NCBI GenBank assembly: GCA_027056525.1
Contig: JALUKO010000246.1
Coordinates: 1 to 8,598 of the forward strand
Direction of reading: 5' to 3'
Source of the DNA: Helicobacteraceae bacterium
GTDB lineage: Bacteria; Campylobacterota; Campylobacteria; Campylobacterales; Sulfurimonadaceae
DNA length: 8,598 nucleotides
Positions 6,796 to 8,598 of the stretch are shown here, piece after piece (position 1 is the first letter of the stretch; each line of letters starts with the position of its first letter). The notes under the pieces are model-generated. The model had not been told where the DNA came from and did no database searches. It saw only the letters and a list, made by a program, of their open reading frames with translations. Made by a program: the position numbers and the translations under genes.

Positions 6796-8015
6796 TTCGT
6801 TTATTTTTAGTTTTTGCACTTATTTTTTCACTGCTTGATGCCAAGACAGACATAGATACTCAGATAAAGCAAACAAGCAAGAGATTAAGCTCTTTTAGTA
6901 AAAGTTATACCTCTATAAACAAAAAAATGTCTCAAAATGCCAAAGCGATACTCAAACAAAAACAAGCGATACTCAAAGGGCAAAAGGAGATAGAAGATCT
7001 CACTTCTGAACTCAAAGAGAAAGAGAGTAAGTACAAAGAGAACATTGTCACACTCAAGAAGTTGGAAGTCACACAAAAAGATCTTGCCAAAGAGCAGCAA
7101 AAAATAGAAAATGAACTTATCTTTACCATAGCACAAAGTGTTTCTCTCTCTGTTATTTTAGAAGAGGAGTACGCTGTCAATGAAAAATCGCTTATTGAGT
7201 TTGAGGTTTTAAAAGAGATGCTCAACAGATCTAAGGCAAAAGCGAAAAAACTAAACAAAAAGTTTTACAACACCTCCAAGAACATTACATCTTTGAGTAA
7301 TGAAGCAAGCTCTTTAGAAAAACAGATAGCAAGCATAGATGCAAAAAGAAAAAAGTTGATCTCTATTCAGAAGAGGAACAAAAAGGCTCTCAAAAAACTT
7401 GAAAGATCAAAACTTGCGTATAAAAAAGAGTTGAAAAAACTTCTTAAAAAGCAAGATACCTTAAAAAGAACGCTTTCTAAACTCAACATTATTAAAATTG
7501 ATGAAGCCAAAAAAGCAAAAGAGGAAGCAGCAAGAAAAAAAGCTTTTCGAGCAAAAAAAATCATCTCAGATCAAGATCTTCCAAAAGTAAAAAAACATGG
7601 CAGTAGTTACCAGCGAGCCAAAACAAAAAGATACAGAGGTCCAAAGACCATTGCGCCGCTTGATAGGTATAGTATCATTAAAAAATATGGAACATATACA
7701 GACCCTATTTATGGCATAAAAGTTTTTAACGAGTCTATATCTTTAAAACCAAAAAGAGCCAATGCCAAAGTAAAAACAGTGTTTAACGGGAAGGTTATTT
7801 ATGCCGATAAAACGGCGGTACTCGACAATATCGTGATTATTCAGCACAAAAATGGGCTCCACACGATCTATGCAAATCTTTCTAAAATAGCACCAAATAT
7901 TAAAAAAGGCAAAAGAGTTAAAAAAGGCTCAACTATTGGTCGTGTAAAAAATGAGTTGGTCTTTGAAGTGACCCAAAAGTCGTACCATATAAACCCGATA
8001 CGATTATTTAAATAG
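6792..8015 (+). CDS. EnvC-like murein hydrolase activator: coiled coil plus degenerate LytM/M23 domain
   Basis: A 407-residue periplasmic protein. The hydrophobic N-terminus (residues 1-17, ending SLLDA) reads as a signal peptide. Residues about 20-260 are a Lys/Glu-rich coiled coil, the part that in EnvC docks to the FtsX periplasmic domain. Residues about 290-407 fit a LytM/M23 fold (FNGKVIYADK, NGLHTIYANL, VKKGSTIGRV, ELVFEV, INPIRLF). None of the zinc ligands survives: the usual HG-YxHL motif is NG-YANL (354-363) and HLHFE is ELVFE (388-392). Like E. coli EnvC it should be an activator of amidases rather than a hydrolase. The 4-nt ATGA overlap with ftsX supports a shared complex. It matches the position of C. 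jejuni Cj1275c, annotated as an M23-family protein. The gene symbol is left blank because sequence identity to EnvC is low. Confidence 0.88.
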   Translation: MIRLFLVFALIFSLLDAKTDIDTQIKQTSKRLSSFSKSYTSINKKMSQNAKAILKQKQAILKGQKEIEDLTSELKEKESKYKENIVTLKKLEVTQKDLAKEQQKIENELIFTIAQSVSLSVILEEEYAVNEKSLIEFEVLKEMLNRSKAKAKKLNKKFYNTSKNITSLSNEASSLEKQIASIDAKRKKLISIQKRNKKALKKLERSKLAYKKELKKLLKKQDTLKRTLSKLNIIKIDEAKKAKEEAARKKAFRAKKIISDQDLPKVKKHGSSYQRAKTKRYRGPKTIAPLDRYSIIKKYGTYTDPIYGIKVFNESISLKPKRANAKVKTVFNGKVIYADKTAVLDNIVIIQHKNGLHTIYANLSKIAPNIKKGKRVKKGSTIGRVKNELVFEVTQKSYHINPIRLFK

Positions 8016-8022
8016 ATTTGGT

Positions 8023-8028
8023 TATAAT
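8023..8028 (+). promoter_or_regulatory. Putative -10 box of the thrC promoter
   Basis: TATAAT is a perfect -10 in the 41-bp gap between the EnvC-like gene and thrC. Initiation near 8035 would give a leader of about 22 nt. No good -35 is seen (ACGATT at 17-bp spacing). No intrinsic terminator separates it from the upstream operon, so read-through is possible. Confidence 0.6.
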
Positions 8029-8056
8029 TGCAAAAATAAAAATATAGAGAAAAGAT

Positions 8057-8598
8057 ATGAACTTTATTCAAACTCGCGGCATCGATAAGAACAAACCAGA
8101 GAGTGTGACATTTTCACAAGCAATCCTTAGTCCCATAGCATCGTTTGGCGGTCTTTATGTACCTGAAGAATTACCTGAACTTGGAAGTGAGTTTTTAAAT
8201 AAACACCTAAACTCCTCGTATAAGGTTTTGGCAAAAGATATGTTGGATCGTTTTGAGATAGATATAGACTCAGAAGTGATCGATGAAGCACTGAATCTTT
8301 ACGATAAGTTTGATGACCCATCAAACCCTGTACCGGTTGTAAAAGTAAAAGAGAACCTTTATGTGAGTGAGCTTTACCATGGTCCTACACGTGCTTTTAA
8401 AGATATGGCACTGCAACCTTTTGGGATCGTGCTCTCTTCAATCGCACAGAAAAAAAATGAAAACTACCTTATTTTAGCCGCAACGAGTGGTGATACAGGC
8501 CCTGCAGCCTTGGAAACATTTAAAAACCGTGCAAATGTAAAAGTAGCCTGTTTATATCCAGATGGCGGAACGAGTGATGTTCAGCGTCTTCAAATGGT
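8057..8598 (+). CDS. thrC: Threonine synthase, 5' part, truncated by the window end
   Basis: A PLP enzyme converting O-phosphohomoserine to threonine and phosphate in the cytoplasm, the last step of threonine synthesis. The 180 complete codons visible show the N-terminal domain and the start of the PLP domain: SPIASFGGLYVPEELP (25-40), ELYHGPTRAFKDMALQPFG (105-123) with Lys115 as the predicted PLP Schiff-base lysine, and ATSGDTGPAAL (142-152), the phosphate-binding loop. The DGGTSDVQRLQM stretch near the edge also fits the family. The reading frame stays open to the last base; full-length relatives are roughly 480-500 residues. The ATG at 8057 follows a weak purine-rich stretch (AGAGAAAAG). 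It has its own -10 box and is metabolically unrelated to the upstream operon, so it is probably a separate transcription unit. Confidence 0.95.
   Translation, partial: MNFIQTRGIDKNKPESVTFSQAILSPIASFGGLYVPEELPELGSEFLNKHLNSSYKVLAKDMLDRFEIDIDSEVIDEALNLYDKFDDPSNPVPVVKVKENLYVSELYHGPTRAFKDMALQPFGIVLSSIAQKKNENYLILAATSGDTGPAALETFKNRANVKVACLYPDGGTSDVQRLQM

Noticed and set aside
7016..7600. Antisense open frames opposite the EnvC-like coiled coil
   Set aside because: They arise from the Lys/Glu/Ser-rich codons of the real gene, give low-complexity Phe/Leu/Ser products and lack start signals.
8016..8056. Riboswitch or attenuator before thrC
   Set aside because: Only 41 bp separate the genes and the predicted leader is about 22 nt, too short for a T-box or a leader-peptide attenuator; no Thr/Ile codon run is present.

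Overview
The window looks like a chromosomal segment of an AT-rich Campylobacterota (Epsilonproteobacteria) genome, most like the Sulfurimonas group, though the genus is an inference. The evidence is gene order and protein character: rodA diverging from a gene string rluD - FN3 lipoprotein - trmB - ftsE - ftsX - EnvC-like gene. From memory this is the order of the Campylobacter jejuni block Cj1275c-Cj1282, where the FN3 lipoprotein is the adhesin FlpA.

Layout. Bases 1-167 hold no clear gene: a short open tail at the left edge, a 7-bp inverted repeat and a putative promoter. Bases 168-676 carry a two-gene type II toxin-antitoxin module (YefM-like antitoxin, YoeB/Txe-like toxin) on +. It converges on rodA (minus strand, 1791-679) with 2 bp between the stop codons. 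rodA and rluD diverge from a very compact region (about 1760-1840) with overlapping promoter-like and ribosome-binding sequences. From 1841 to 8015 six genes on + overlap one another (53, 1, 8, 14 and 4 nt) and almost certainly form one operon. After a 41-bp gap with a good -10 box, thrC (threonine synthase) starts at 8057 and runs off the window.

How the genes work together. RodA is the SEDS glycan polymerase of the elongation machinery. FtsE (ATPase), FtsX (membrane subunit) and the coiled-coil protein with a degenerate LytM domain form the envelope system that, in other bacteria, relays ATP hydrolysis in the cytoplasm to activation of cell-wall amidases at division. RluD and TrmB modify 23S rRNA and tRNA, so the operon mixes RNA modification with cell separation. 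The FlpA-like lipoprotein sits between the two themes.

No wholly new system is visible. Points most worth following are: the FlpA-like lipoprotein, which keeps a WRPH core where the C. jejuni fibronectin-binding motif lies but has four apparent FN3 modules; its signal peptide, encoded inside the rluD 3' end; a YoeB-type toxin whose usual terminal His is Tyr; a TrmB with FPVPW in place of FPDPW; and a TTG start for rodA, because the upstream ATG falls in its own likely promoter.
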